Assembly (NCBI RefSeq): GCF_019209835.1
Contig: NZ_JAHUTS010000023.1
Location: 1-64,000, forward strand
Direction of reading: 5' to 3'
Source: Enterovibrio paralichthyis
Lineage (GTDB): Bacteria; Pseudomonadota; Gammaproteobacteria; Enterobacterales; Vibrionaceae
DNA: 64,000 nt
Shown: in pieces, positions 9,232-17,227 of the stretch
Position numbering within the stretch: the stretch's first letter is position 1
Layout of the letters: each line of letters starts with the position of its first letter
The notes under the pieces: generated by a model
Told to the model about the DNA's origin: nothing
The model's input: the letters and a program-made list of their open reading frames with translations, nothing else
Databases searched by the model: none
Translations under genes and position numbers: made by a program

Positions 9232-10086
9232 ATGACAACACAAAAAACGGTTCAGATTGGCGATATTCAAGTTGCTAACGACAAGCCATTTGTTCTTTTT
9301 GCCGGGATGAATGTGTTGGAGTCTCGCGATCTGGCGATGCAGATCTGTGAGCACTACGTGGAAGTTACCCAGAAGCTGGGCATTCCTTACGTGTTCAAGG
9401 CGTCTTTTGACAAAGCAAACCGCTCATCTGTGCACTCTTACCGTGGCCCGGGCCTGGAAGAAGGCATGAAGATTTTCCAGGAGCTGAAAGACACTTTCGG
9501 CGTGAAAATCATCACCGACGTACACACAGAAGCGCAGGCGCAGCCTGTTTCTGAGGTGGTCGACGTGATCCAGCTGCCAGCATTCCTTGCCCGCCAGACC
9601 GATTTGGTTGAAGCGATGGCGAAAACTGGTGCGGTGATCAACGTGAAGAAACCGCAGTTTATGAGTCCGGGTCAGGTTGGTAACATCGTTGATAAGTTTG
9701 CTGAGTGTGGCAACGAAAACGTGATCCTGTGTGAGCGTGGTTCATGCATGGGTTATGACAACCTGGTGGTAGACATGCTGGGTTTCGACGTGATGAAGAA
9801 GGCGAGCAATGGCAGCCCAATCATCTTTGACGTGACCCACTCACTGCAATGCCGCGACCCATTCGGCGCAGCGTCCGGTGGCCGCCGCTCTCAAACTGTT
9901 GATCTGGCACGTGCCGGTCTGGGTACCAAGATTGCGGGTCTGTTCATTGAAGCGCACCCGGATCCGGACAACGCGCGTTGTGATGGTCCTTCAGCGCTGC
10001 CACTGGCAAAACTGGAGCCATTCCTGAAGCAGATGAAAGCACTGGACGATCTGGTTAAAAGCTTCGAAGAGCTGGATATTCAATAA
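9232..10086 (+). CDS. kdsA: 3-deoxy-8-phosphooctulonate (KDO-8-P) synthase
   Basis: KdsA condenses phosphoenolpyruvate with arabinose 5-phosphate to make KDO 8-phosphate for the lipopolysaccharide core. The aldolase-type barrel motifs are evident (VFKASFDKANRSS, FMSPGQVGN, FDVTHSLQ), and the 284 residues equal the E. coli length. A good AGGAAG ribosome site precedes the ATG. It is the last gene of the hemA operon and ends at a strong terminator. Confidence 0.97.
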   Translation: MTTQKTVQIGDIQVANDKPFVLFAGMNVLESRDLAMQICEHYVEVTQKLGIPYVFKASFDKANRSSVHSYRGPGLEEGMKIFQELKDTFGVKIITDVHTEAQAQPVSEVVDVIQLPAFLARQTDLVEAMAKTGAVINVKKPQFMSPGQVGNIVDKFAECGNENVILCERGSCMGYDNLVVDMLGFDVMKKASNGSPIIFDVTHSLQCRDPFGAASGGRRSQTVDLARAGLGTKIAGLFIEAHPDPDNARCDGPSALPLAKLEPFLKQMKALDDLVKSFEELDIQ

Positions 10087-10106
10087 GGATTGATTCAGTG
10101 AAAAGT

Positions 10107-10132
10107 AAGCCGGCGCATATGCCGGCTTTTTT
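10107..10132 (+). terminator. Rho-independent terminator after kdsA
   Basis: The stem AAGCCGGC / GCCGGCTT is followed by TTTT, about 20 bases past the kdsA stop. Confidence 0.9.
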
Positions 10133-10262
10133 GTGCCTGTTACAACCAGCAACCGTGAATTTCGGTATTCAGCTGGCGGCGCACTGTCAACACGGTGTCC
10201 ATATGGATTAAGGTGGCTGCCATATTGATATTTTTATCGATTAAATAAGATTTATTGATTAC

Positions 10263-10286
10263 GGCCGTTTAGACGTCTATTTGTTG
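10263..10286. promoter_or_regulatory. Candidate MetJ operator upstream of the NhaC-family gene
   Basis: A perfect MetJ box AGACGTCT lies at 10271-10278. The 8-mer before it (GGCCGTTT) matches the consensus at five of eight positions, the one after (ATTTGTTG) at only three. MetJ binds tandem 8-mers, so this is a minimal array. It sits about 55 bases before the proposed start of the transporter. Confidence 0.6.
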
Positions 10287-10332
10287 ACGTGTCGGAGGTT
10301 TGCCTTTAACCTGCGTTCACATCACAAAAAAT

Positions 10333-11685
10333 ATGCAACACAACATGACACAGAAGCAAACTAAAATACATCCTTCAGCCATTGCGCTGCTGCCCTTTGG
10401 GCTTTTCCTGTGCCTGTTTATCGGCACCGGTATTTACTTTTCCACCCAGAATGTCGAGTTCGCGTTTTACCAGCTGCCGGCGCCTATCGCGGTTCTGCCT
10501 GCGATTGTGCTTGCAGTATTGATGAGCAAAGACAAGCTGAATGATGCCATCGGCCAGTTTATCGAGGGTGTTTCCCACCGCGATATCACGGCAATGTGCA
10601 TGATCTATCTGCTGGCGGGTGCATTTTCCGCGGTTGCGAAAGCAACTGGTGGGGTTGATGCTACCGTAAACCTTGGTCTGGCCGTTCTCCCTTCCAGTTT
10701 CATTTTGCCTGGCCTGTTTTTGATTTCTGCCTTCATTGCAACCTCCATGGGTACCTCCATGGGTACCATCGCTGCAGTCGCCCCTGTGGCACTGGGCATT
10801 GCAGACACCACGGGTATTGATGCAGCGCTGATGGCCGGTGTGGTACTGAGTGGTGCCATGTTCGGCGACAATCTTTCAATTATCTCGGATACCACGATTG
10901 CGGCGACCCGATCCCAAGGCTGTCACATGAAAGACAAATTCCGCGAGAACGTGAAAATTGCGGTTCCTGCAGCCGTTGTGGCACTGGTTATCTTCTTCAT
11001 CTCAAACGAAGTCACTGTAGCGCCGGTTGCGGGCGATGTTGACTGGCTGGCAGTGTTGCCATACCTGACCATTCTGGTGCTGGCAGTGTCTGGCATGAAC
11101 GTATTTGTGGTACTGGCTATCGGTATCCTGTTTGCGGGCATAGTTGGCATGGTGCAAACCCCGGACTACAGCCTGATGACCTTTGGGCAGGACGTTTATA
11201 AAGGTTTTGGCAGCATGCAGGAAATCTTCCTGTTGTCACTCCTGATTGGTGGTCTGGCCGAGCTGATGCGCCAACAAGGCGGACTGGCTTTTGTCACAGA
11301 CAAACTCAGCACTCTGATCATGTCCCGTGCAGACAAAGATGCAGAAAAAGGTTCTCCCCGTGCAAGTGAAGCGGGTATCGCAGCGCTGGTGAGTATGACT
11401 AACCTGTGTACTGCGAATAACACGGTTGCCATTATTGTGGCTGGTGGCGTCGCGAAAGAGCTGTCTGTGCAGCACGATGTCGCACCAAAGCGCAGCGCAA
11501 GCCTGCTGGATATCTTCTCCTGCGTTATTCAGGGCGTGTTGCCATACGGTGCTCAGGCACTGCTTCTGGGCTCCATTTTCGAGCTATCACCACTGAGTGT
11601 GGTCAGCCAGTCCTACTACTGTTTCCTGCTGGCAATTGCAGCCGCATTTGCCATTGCGCGAACAAAGGGTCAACACCCGGCCTGA
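10333..11685 (+). CDS. NhaC-family transporter, probable methionine transporter MetT
   Basis: The product is a polytopic membrane protein of the NhaC Na+/H+ antiporter family, about 450 residues, with roughly ten or more hydrophobic segments and conserved stretches such as TSMGTSMGTIAAVAPVALGIA and GAMFGDNLSIISDTTIAATRSQGC. NhaC-type proteins behind MetJ boxes or SAM riboswitches have been proposed as methionine transporters (MetT), and a perfect MetJ box stands just upstream here. The start is uncertain: the frame is open from a TTG at 10300, with ATGs at 10333 and 10345, none with a well-placed ribosome site. Substrate is inferred from regulation only. Confidence 0.8.
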   Translation: MQHNMTQKQTKIHPSAIALLPFGLFLCLFIGTGIYFSTQNVEFAFYQLPAPIAVLPAIVLAVLMSKDKLNDAIGQFIEGVSHRDITAMCMIYLLAGAFSAVAKATGGVDATVNLGLAVLPSSFILPGLFLISAFIATSMGTSMGTIAAVAPVALGIADTTGIDAALMAGVVLSGAMFGDNLSIISDTTIAATRSQGCHMKDKFRENVKIAVPAAVVALVIFFISNEVTVAPVAGDVDWLAVLPYLTILVLAVSGMNVFVVLAIGILFAGIVGMVQTPDYSLMTFGQDVYKGFGSMQEIFLLSLLIGGLAELMRQQGGLAFVTDKLSTLIMSRADKDAEKGSPRASEAGIAALVSMTNLCTANNTVAIIVAGGVAKELSVQHDVAPKRSASLLDIFSCVIQGVLPYGAQALLLGSIFELSPLSVVSQSYYCFLLAIAAAFAIARTKGQHPA

Positions 11686-11694
11686 TGTGAGCCT

Positions 11695-11737
11695 AACACC
11701 TCAATTGCCGACGACATGTCGGCAGTTGAGGTGTTTT
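11695..11737 (+). terminator. Rho-independent terminator after the NhaC-family gene
   Basis: A long stem, CACCTCAATTGCCGAC pairing with its near-perfect complement, is followed by TTTTT. It starts about ten bases past the stop codon. Confidence 0.9.
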
Positions 11738-11890
11738 TCAGTGATCTACACGGCACTTTCTTGAAAGTCCCCTGTGCGAGCCAGAGTAACTATTTAGACT
11801 ACTTCGTGAAAATGAAAAAGCAGTCTGGGTTAAACTCCGGCGGCGTGCGGACAAGGTTGTGCGCCGTCGAAAATCACAATAGGTATCACC

Positions 11891-13567
11891 ATGAAGGAAC
11901 GCCTCTCTTTGAAAGCAGCCATCAGCGCTGCATTGCTTGCCACACTGGCAGGTTGCTCAACCACTAACGAAACAACGGAATACGTTCCGGGCTGGCAACC
12001 GGATACCACGTATAAAGTGACAATCCTGCACACCAATGACCACCATGGCCGTTTCTGGCACAACAAGTATGGCGAATACGGCATGGCGGCACGCAAAACC
12101 CTGATTGATAACCTGCGTGAGCAAGCAGAAGCGGATGGCGCATCTGTACTGCTGCTTTCTGGCGGTGACATCAACACCGGCGTGCCAGAGTCTGACCTGC
12201 AAGACGCTGAGCCAGATTTCAAAGGCATGACCATGATTGGTTACGATGCCATGGCGCTGGGTAATCATGAATTCGATAACCCGCTGGATGTTCTCGACCT
12301 TCAAATGCAGTGGGCGGATTTCCCAATGCTGTCTGCCAACATTTACGACAAAGCCACCGGCGAGCGTAAATATCAGGCGTATGAAATTTTTGAGCGTAAC
12401 GGCCTGAAGATTGCTGTTATCGGTTTGACTACCGAAGACACGGCCAAGATTGGTAACCCGGAATTTATCGGTGAGCTGGAATTCCGTGACCCGAAAGAAG
12501 AAGCGAAGCTAGTGATAGCGGAGCTGGAGCAAACCGAAAAGCCAGACATCATCATCGCGGCGACCCACATGGGTCACTACGAAGATGGCAAACGCGGCAT
12601 CAACGCGCCGGGTGATGTGGCACTGGCCCGTTATCTGGACGAAGGCTCATTAGACATGATTGTGGGTGGTCACTCACAAGAGCCGGTTTGTATGGAAGGC
12701 CCCAATATGTACAACACATCGTTCAAGCCGGGCGATGAGTGTAAACCTGACAACCAGAATGGTACCTGGATTGTACAGGCGCATGAGTGGGGCAAATACG
12801 TCGGCAAGGCAGATTTTGAGTTCCGTAACGGTGAGCTGAACTTGGTGTCCTATGATCTCATTCCGGTTAACCTGAAGAAGAAAGTGGAAGTCAATGGCGA
12901 GAAGAAACGTGTCTTTATCGAGGAAGAAATTCCAAAAGACAAAGCTATCTATGATTTCCTGAAACCGTATCAGGAGAAAGGGCAGGGTCAGCTGGGCGTG
13001 AAAATCGCTGAAACCAATGGCAAGCTGGAAGGTGACCGCAATGTGGTACGCTTCCAACAAACCAATCTGGGCCGTCTGATCGCAGCAGCACATAAAGATC
13101 GCGCCAAAGCCGATTTCGCCATCATGAATTCCGGCGGTGTGCGTGACTCTATCGAAGAAGGCGACGTGACCTACAAGCAGGTACTGACAGTTCAGCCATT
13201 TGCCAACATGGTAACGTATACCGATATGACTGGCGCAGAAGTGCTGGATTACCTGAATGTTGTAGCAACTAAACCGGTAGATTCCGGTGCTTACGCGCAG
13301 TTTTACGGTATTTCCATGACGGTTTCACCGGATGGTGTCAGCGATGTTGTGATTGGGGGAGAGCCGCTTGATCCGAACAAAACCTACCGCTTCACTGTGC
13401 CAAGCTACAATGCGGCGGGTGGTGATGGATATCCGAAGATTTCTGATCACCCAGGCAACGTCAACACCGGTTTCGTAGATGCTGAGGTATTGAAAGATTA
13501 CCTTGAGAAGCATTCGCCTATCGATGTGAACGAATATCAGCCAAACGGCGAAATTACTTACCAGTGA
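11891..13567 (+). CDS. UshA/NutA-type 5'-nucleotidase, lipoprotein
   Basis: The 558-residue protein has the calcineurin-like metallophosphoesterase domain (ILHTNDHHGRF, GGDINTG, LGNHEFDNP, ATHMGHY, VGGHSQEP) followed by the 5'-nucleotidase C-terminal domain (MNSGGVRDSIEEGDV, YNAAGGDGYP). It would hydrolyse extracellular nucleotides and UDP-sugars to salvageable nucleosides. The signal ends in lipobox LAGC with Cys22, so it is probably membrane-anchored like Vibrio 5'-nucleotidases rather than free in the periplasm as in E. coli UshA. It stands alone between two terminators. Confidence 0.93.
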   Translation: MKERLSLKAAISAALLATLAGCSTTNETTEYVPGWQPDTTYKVTILHTNDHHGRFWHNKYGEYGMAARKTLIDNLREQAEADGASVLLLSGGDINTGVPESDLQDAEPDFKGMTMIGYDAMALGNHEFDNPLDVLDLQMQWADFPMLSANIYDKATGERKYQAYEIFERNGLKIAVIGLTTEDTAKIGNPEFIGELEFRDPKEEAKLVIAELEQTEKPDIIIAATHMGHYEDGKRGINAPGDVALARYLDEGSLDMIVGGHSQEPVCMEGPNMYNTSFKPGDECKPDNQNGTWIVQAHEWGKYVGKADFEFRNGELNLVSYDLIPVNLKKKVEVNGEKKRVFIEEEIPKDKAIYDFLKPYQEKGQGQLGVKIAETNGKLEGDRNVVRFQQTNLGRLIAAAHKDRAKADFAIMNSGGVRDSIEEGDVTYKQVLTVQPFANMVTYTDMTGAEVLDYLNVVATKPVDSGAYAQFYGISMTVSPDGVSDVVIGGEPLDPNKTYRFTVPSYNAAGGDGYPKISDHPGNVNTGFVDAEVLKDYLEKHSPIDVNEYQPNGEITYQ

Positions 13568-13610
13568 TGGTGCTGGTGTTACGCTGAGAAAACTAAGATT
13601 GAAACGCGAA

Positions 13611-13638
13611 AAGGCACTGGAGACAGTGCCTTTTTTTG
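13611..13638 (+). terminator. Rho-independent terminator after the nucleotidase gene
   Basis: The stem AAGGCACTG / CAGTGCCTT with a four-base loop is followed by a run of seven T. Confidence 0.92.
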
Positions 13639-13709
13639 TGTCATTATCAGAATCCTATAGAGAGACACTGTGTATGCAGTTTGTCGCGTAAGGATTCAGA
13701 GAGACGTTT

Positions 13710-14189
13710 ATGACACCGGCAATTATCCTGGCGGAAAAAGCAGGCATTACTTTTCATGTGCACAGCTACGACCATGACCCTAAAAACACCAACTTTGGGC
13801 TGGAAGCTGCAAGCGTGCTCGGGCAACAACCGGCGCGTGTATTCAAAACGCTCCTTTTTTCGATGAATGGTGACCCGAAACAACTGGCCGTTGCGGTTGT
13901 ACCGGTATCCGGCCTGCTGGATTTAAAAGCGGCGGCAAAAGCGGCAGGCGCTAAAAAAGCAGAAATGGCCAACCCGGACATTGCTGAAAAAACGACAGGC
14001 TACGTGGTAGGTGGAATTAGCCCACTGGGCCAGAAAAAACGTCTGCCGACATTTTTAGATAACAGTGCGCAAGCCTTTGATACGATTTACGTCAGTGCGG
14101 GAAAACGTGGCCTTGAAATTGAACTTTCACCGGCGGATTTACTCTCACTGACACAAGGAAAATTTGCCGCTGTCGGCAAGGAGGGCTAG
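13710..14189 (+). CDS. ybaK: Cys-tRNA(Pro)/Cys-tRNA(Cys) deacylase YbaK
   Basis: YbaK hydrolyses Cys-tRNA(Pro) made in error by prolyl-tRNA synthetase. The 159-residue product has the family's features: MTPAIILAEKAGITFHVHSYDHDP, the lysine-bearing RVFKTLLF, VPVSGLLDLKAAAKAAG and GGISPLGQKKRLPTFLD. It is three bases upstream of an LprI-like gene and probably the first gene of a three-gene operon. Confidence 0.94.
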   Translation: MTPAIILAEKAGITFHVHSYDHDPKNTNFGLEAASVLGQQPARVFKTLLFSMNGDPKQLAVAVVPVSGLLDLKAAAKAAGAKKAEMANPDIAEKTTGYVVGGISPLGQKKRLPTFLDNSAQAFDTIYVSAGKRGLEIELSPADLLSLTQGKFAAVGKEG

Positions 14190-14192
14190 TCG

Positions 14193-14615
14193 ATGCAAAA
14201 GCGTTGGTGGGTATTCATGTTGTTAGGTTTACCGCTGACTGCCAGTGCAGGTGATAAAGAACATTCTGCGCTGATGCAATGTTACAAGGCACACGAGACA
14301 CATGTTGAAGTGACGGCGTGCCTTGATAATCACTGGCAGATCATAAAAGGCGAGCTTGGAAAGACGGAATCCGCATTAAAAGTGCATTTTATCGAGCTGG
14401 ATTCTATTTCGTCCGCATCTGATGCTGCGCCATTGACTGACAAAGCTTACGCGACATTTCGTGACTGGCGCGAAGCTCAATGCAAAATGGTAGAAGCGAG
14501 TTACGCCTCCGGCTCAGGAAGTGGGCAGGGATACCTTAATTGCATGATTGAAATGACAAAAGAGCAAATCAGCCGCCTGAACAGCCTGATGGGCGTGAAA
14601 GGGGGGGGAAAGTGA
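14193..14615 (+). CDS. Secreted DUF1311 / LprI-like protein
   Basis: The 140-residue product begins with a signal peptide (MQKRWWVFMLLGLPLTASAG) and carries four cysteines in a pattern like the LprI-type lysozyme-inhibitor domain (MQCYKAHE, TACLDNHW, REAQCKMVE, YLNCMIEM). It is probably periplasmic with two disulfides. Lysozyme inhibition is established only for a few members, so function here is open. Its 3' end is a run of G followed by the overlapping start of the LysE-type gene. Confidence 0.75.
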   Translation: MQKRWWVFMLLGLPLTASAGDKEHSALMQCYKAHETHVEVTACLDNHWQIIKGELGKTESALKVHFIELDSISSASDAAPLTDKAYATFRDWREAQCKMVEASYASGSGSGQGYLNCMIEMTKEQISRLNSLMGVKGGGK

Positions 14616-15226
14616 CCCTTACCGTTTGGTTTAGTCTGGCGTTGGTGTGTGCGTTGGGGGCGATGTCACCGGGGCCAAGCCTGGTTGTGATGGTGCGCCA
14701 CAGTCTTGCTGGCGGCAGGTTGCATGGCATTGTCGCAGCATGGGCACATGCATTGGGCGTTGGGCTTTATGCTGTGCTTACCTTGCTGGGGTTGGCCGTG
14801 ATCTTGAAAGAGTCTCCCACTGTTTTCAGCTTCATTACCTATGCCGGTGCCGCCTATTTGGCGTGGTTGGGGGTGAAATCGCTGCGTGCCAAAGGAGGCG
14901 TGGCAGCCAAACTGGAAAAAGGGGAAAAAACAACACTGCTGGAAGCGGCGCGCGATGGTGCGATGATTTCCGTGTTGAACCCGAAACTGGCACTGTTTTT
15001 CCTCGCCCTTTTCAGCCAGTTTGTTGCCATTGGCACTGACACCTTCAGCCGCAGCGTTATCGTTATCACCCCGTTTATTATCGACGGTTTGTGGTACACG
15101 CTGGTGGCTTTGGTCCTTTCATCCAACCGGATGCTGGAAAAGCTAAAGCAAAAAGCAGTCTTGATTGACCGTTTATCGGGGATCGTATTGATTGGTCTTG
15201 CCGCGCGGGTCATTGTGACTTTGTAG
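14612..15226 (+). CDS. LysE/RhtB-family amino-acid exporter
   Basis: The product is a 204-residue membrane protein of the LysE/RhtB family, with the N-terminal signature GAMSPGPSLVVMVRHSL and later NPKLALFFLALFSQF. Members export lysine, threonine, homoserine or related compounds; the substrate here cannot be told. The GTG start at 14612 overlaps the stop of the previous gene (GTGA), which suggests translational coupling. A terminator follows. Confidence 0.88.
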   Translation: MTLTVWFSLALVCALGAMSPGPSLVVMVRHSLAGGRLHGIVAAWAHALGVGLYAVLTLLGLAVILKESPTVFSFITYAGAAYLAWLGVKSLRAKGGVAAKLEKGEKTTLLEAARDGAMISVLNPKLALFFLALFSQFVAIGTDTFSRSVIVITPFIIDGLWYTLVALVLSSNRMLEKLKQKAVLIDRLSGIVLIGLAARVIVTL

Positions 15227-15246
15227 AGAGCAGCTCGAAAAAGATA

Positions 15247-15274
15247 AAAACAGGAGCCGAGGGCTCCTGTTTTG
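15247..15274. terminator. Bidirectional terminator between the LysE gene and smrA
   Basis: The stem AAAACAGGAGCC / GGCTCCTGTTTT lies between the convergent stops at 15226 and 15283. T runs appear on both strands. Confidence 0.88.
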
Positions 15275-15282
15275 GTTTGGCA

Positions 15283-15867
15283 CTATGCCCGGCGGTGAAG
15301 ATGCCGCTCGCGGGTTTCCTGTTTTTTTTCCTGACTCTTTTTGATCATCACATACAAAGCGCCAGTACCGCCTTGATGGCGCTGGGCGGAATGAAAACAT
15401 TGTACGTCGCTGATCTGCTCAAGCCATTGGCAAACGAAGCTTTTCATCTGCGCAGGTGGATTCGAGCGCTCACCTTTGCCATGCACAATAATCACGGAGC
15501 GGATATCCATGCGCTGGCATTGCTTCAGGAATCGCAGGATTTCGTCTCTGGCATCTTTCAGGCTGTATTTGTGCAAATCAAGTCGGGCGTGAATGTCATA
15601 TTTACCCAGCCTGAGTTTGCGGAAAACGCCGTCCTGAACGCCCGGGCGTTTGAACGCCACGATATCATCGGGCTTCAGCATTCTGGCATATTCAAGGGAA
15701 AGGTATGCGGGATCACCCTCAGACAGCGATTGTGCGGCCAGCTGTCGCGCCAATTGGGCATCGGTCGGTTGGTGGTTAGTGTTAACTTTCTCCACCGTGT
15801 CGTGTTTGATGGGGGCAACATCCGCCATCATTTCCCGAAATAAATCGAACTCGTTGTTACCGTTCAT
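15283..15867 (-). CDS. smrA: Smr-domain DNA endonuclease SmrA
   Basis: This 194-residue protein has the Smr domain in its C-terminal half: LDLHKYS, VIIVHGKGE and GGTGALYVMIK. SmrA-type proteins have nicking endonuclease activity in vitro, and their role in the cell is unclear. The N-terminal part is the helical segment found in SmrA-like proteins (FREMMADVAPIKHDT). It is transcribed alone and converges with the LysE-family gene. Confidence 0.9.
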   Translation of the reverse strand: MNGNNEFDLFREMMADVAPIKHDTVEKVNTNHQPTDAQLARQLAAQSLSEGDPAYLSLEYARMLKPDDIVAFKRPGVQDGVFRKLRLGKYDIHARLDLHKYSLKDARDEILRFLKQCQRMDIRSVIIVHGKGERSNPPAQMKSFVCQWLEQISDVQCFHSAQRHQGGTGALYVMIKKSQEKKQETRERHLHRRA

Positions 15868-16010
15868 GGTCTTTACGGGTTATTGAAGCATCGCCACAGT
15901 ATAGCGACAAACCAAATCAAGGTCATCGTATGATGTTGCTGATGCTGTAGACGAGAAGAGGAAAGTAAAAAGGATTATTGGTAGCGACTGCTCGCGCTTA
16001 GCCGGAAAGA

Positions 16011-16043
16011 AAAAAAAAGCCAGGGTGCGATATCGACCCTGGC
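16011..16043 (-). terminator. Rho-independent terminator after the DUF3149 gene
   Basis: GCCAGGGT and ACCCTGGC form a stem around CGATATCG. On the minus strand it is followed by a run of eight T. It serves the 46-residue gene that ends at 16081. Confidence 0.88.
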
Positions 16044-16080
16044 GTAAGCAACCAAGTCAAAAACTGGTTTAAGGGAACTG

Positions 16081-16221
16081 TTACGCTTGGGGCGCTTTCA
16101 TTGCCTGATAGACAAAAAATCCACCCATGGCACAGATCATGAGTAATGCACCAAAAATGACGATCATGGAAGAAAGGCCAATTGCGTTGCCGAACAGTAG
16201 GTTTAACCAAAACTCCATCAT
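16081..16221 (-). CDS. DUF3149-type small membrane protein (46 residues)
   Basis: An AAGGAG ribosome site precedes a double ATG at 16221/16218. The product begins MMEFWLNLLFGNAIGLSSM, continues as one transmembrane helix and ends QAMKAPQA. This matches what I recall of the DUF3149 family of tiny gammaproteobacterial membrane proteins, whose function is unknown. A terminator follows and an FNR-like site precedes it, so it looks like a complete single-gene unit. The longer minus-strand frame at 15998-16210 in another phase is a shadow. Confidence 0.8.
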   Translation of the reverse strand: MMEFWLNLLFGNAIGLSSMIVIFGALLMICAMGGFFVYQAMKAPQA

Positions 16222-16280
16222 TGTGCTCCTTGTATCTGTGAACGTTGCGCTAAGGTTGCCAATACGTGAAGGGTTGCGTG

Positions 16281-16294
16281 ATGATCTGGATCAA
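16281..16294 (-). promoter_or_regulatory. Candidate FNR-type site
   Basis: On the minus strand the site reads TTGAT-CCAG-ATCAT, nine of ten matches to TTGAT-N4-ATCAA. Its centre is about 66 bases before the start of the DUF3149 gene, a reasonable activator position. The rest of 16222-16576 (355 bases without a protein gene) holds the tRNA promoter and a decayed tRNA, listed separately. Confidence 0.5.
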
Positions 16295-16411
16295 GTGAAT
16301 GGGGTGTTAGTGGCACGTAACAATTCAAGTGTGTGAGAGCGCGCAAAATATACGCCACTGGTGATCCTTTGACCGAACGGTTCGTATCACGCAAAAATCG
16401 CAATAAAACAC

Positions 16412-16439
16412 TTGAGTCTTATGCTCGGATGAGTATTAT
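16412..16439 (+). promoter_or_regulatory. Promoter of the tRNA-Pro cluster
   Basis: TTGAGT at 16412-16417 and TATTAT at 16434-16439 are 16 bases apart and are followed by GCCACC, a GC-rich discriminator as in stringently controlled stable-RNA promoters. It lies just before the decayed first tRNA copy and 137 bases before the first intact gene. Confidence 0.55.
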
Positions 16440-16477
16440 TAGCCACCTCTGAGGCGCACAGCGAATCAGGCAACAGT

Positions 16478-16545
16478 CGGTGAATGGCGCGGTTTAGTAA
16501 CGCATCACGGCTTTTGGGAATAGCGGAGCAGAGGGTGACCCTCTG
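16478..16545 (+). pseudogene. Decayed tRNA-Pro copy
   Basis: Bases 16478-16506 match the first 29 bases of the downstream tRNA-Pro genes with only four differences, all A/G transitions. The anticodon region and 3' half are scrambled, although GCAGAGGGT remains. The sequence just upstream also resembles the spacers between the intact copies. I read it as a dead first member of the array. Confidence 0.6.
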
Positions 16546-16576
16546 ATAGCGAAACCCAAAAAAAGAAATACATGCT

Positions 16577-16653
<77 letters not shown>

Positions 16654-16701
16654 CTTATTCAGGTATACAGCCGCCTCTGTTATCAGAAAGTGTTGTACAG
16701 T

Positions 16702-16778
<77 letters not shown>

Positions 16779-16826
16779 CTTATTCAGGTATACAGCCGCC
16801 TCTGTCATCAGAAAGTGTTGTGCAAT

Positions 16827-16903
<77 letters not shown>

Positions 16904-16910
16904 CCATTTG

Positions 16911-16938
16911 AAGCCTCGCAGCAATGCGAGGCTTCTTT
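16911..16938 (+). terminator. Terminator of the tRNA-Pro cluster
   Basis: AAGCCTCGCA / TGCGAGGCTT with a GCAA-type loop is followed by CTTT. Confidence 0.9.
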
Positions 16939-16943
16939 CGTTA

Positions 16944-16977
16944 TGGTGATTGGAAAGGCGTAGTTTGGTGGCGCATC
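16944..16977 (+). pseudogene. tRNA-Pro-like relic after the terminator
   Basis: GGTGATT, then AGTTTGGTGGCGCATC, resembles the acceptor and D-arm of the adjacent tRNA-Pro with a small insertion. No anticodon or T arm can be built. It is probably a remnant, but chance similarity cannot be ruled out. Confidence 0.35.
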
Positions 16978-17135
16978 CCATCTTTTAGAGAATCGCGGAT
17001 CGGAAGTTTGGGTGCAGGTGGTCGGGCGCCAAACTCTGCAGGCTTTACATCTTCTTCCGGGGAATTTGCGCATCCCTTCTAAGCAGAATGAGGTAGAATG
17101 GCCGCAACATTCACATCCCGCAGTAAGGAAGAGGT

Positions 17136-17216
17136 ATGAGAAAGTCGTTCATCCTGTGGTTTATTTTGCTGTTTTTCGTTTCGATGATCGTCACCAAAGT
17201 AGTGATCAGCGGCTAA
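17136..17216 (+). CDS. Putative 26-residue membrane peptide
   Basis: AAGGAAGAGGT precedes an ATG that opens a 26-codon frame (MRKSFILWFILLFFVSMIVT...): a positively charged N-terminus and then a single hydrophobic segment. A TAGAAT-like -10 element lies about 40 bases upstream. I recognise no family. It converges with the TraB/GumN gene, whose stop is 12 bases away. Confidence 0.45.
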   Translation: MRKSFILWFILLFFVSMIVTKVVISG

Positions 17217-17227
17217 ACCTACCCGGT

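Noticed and set aside
15998..16210. 70-codon minus-strand ORF
   Set aside because: Overlaps the 46-residue DUF3149 gene in another phase and runs through its terminator.
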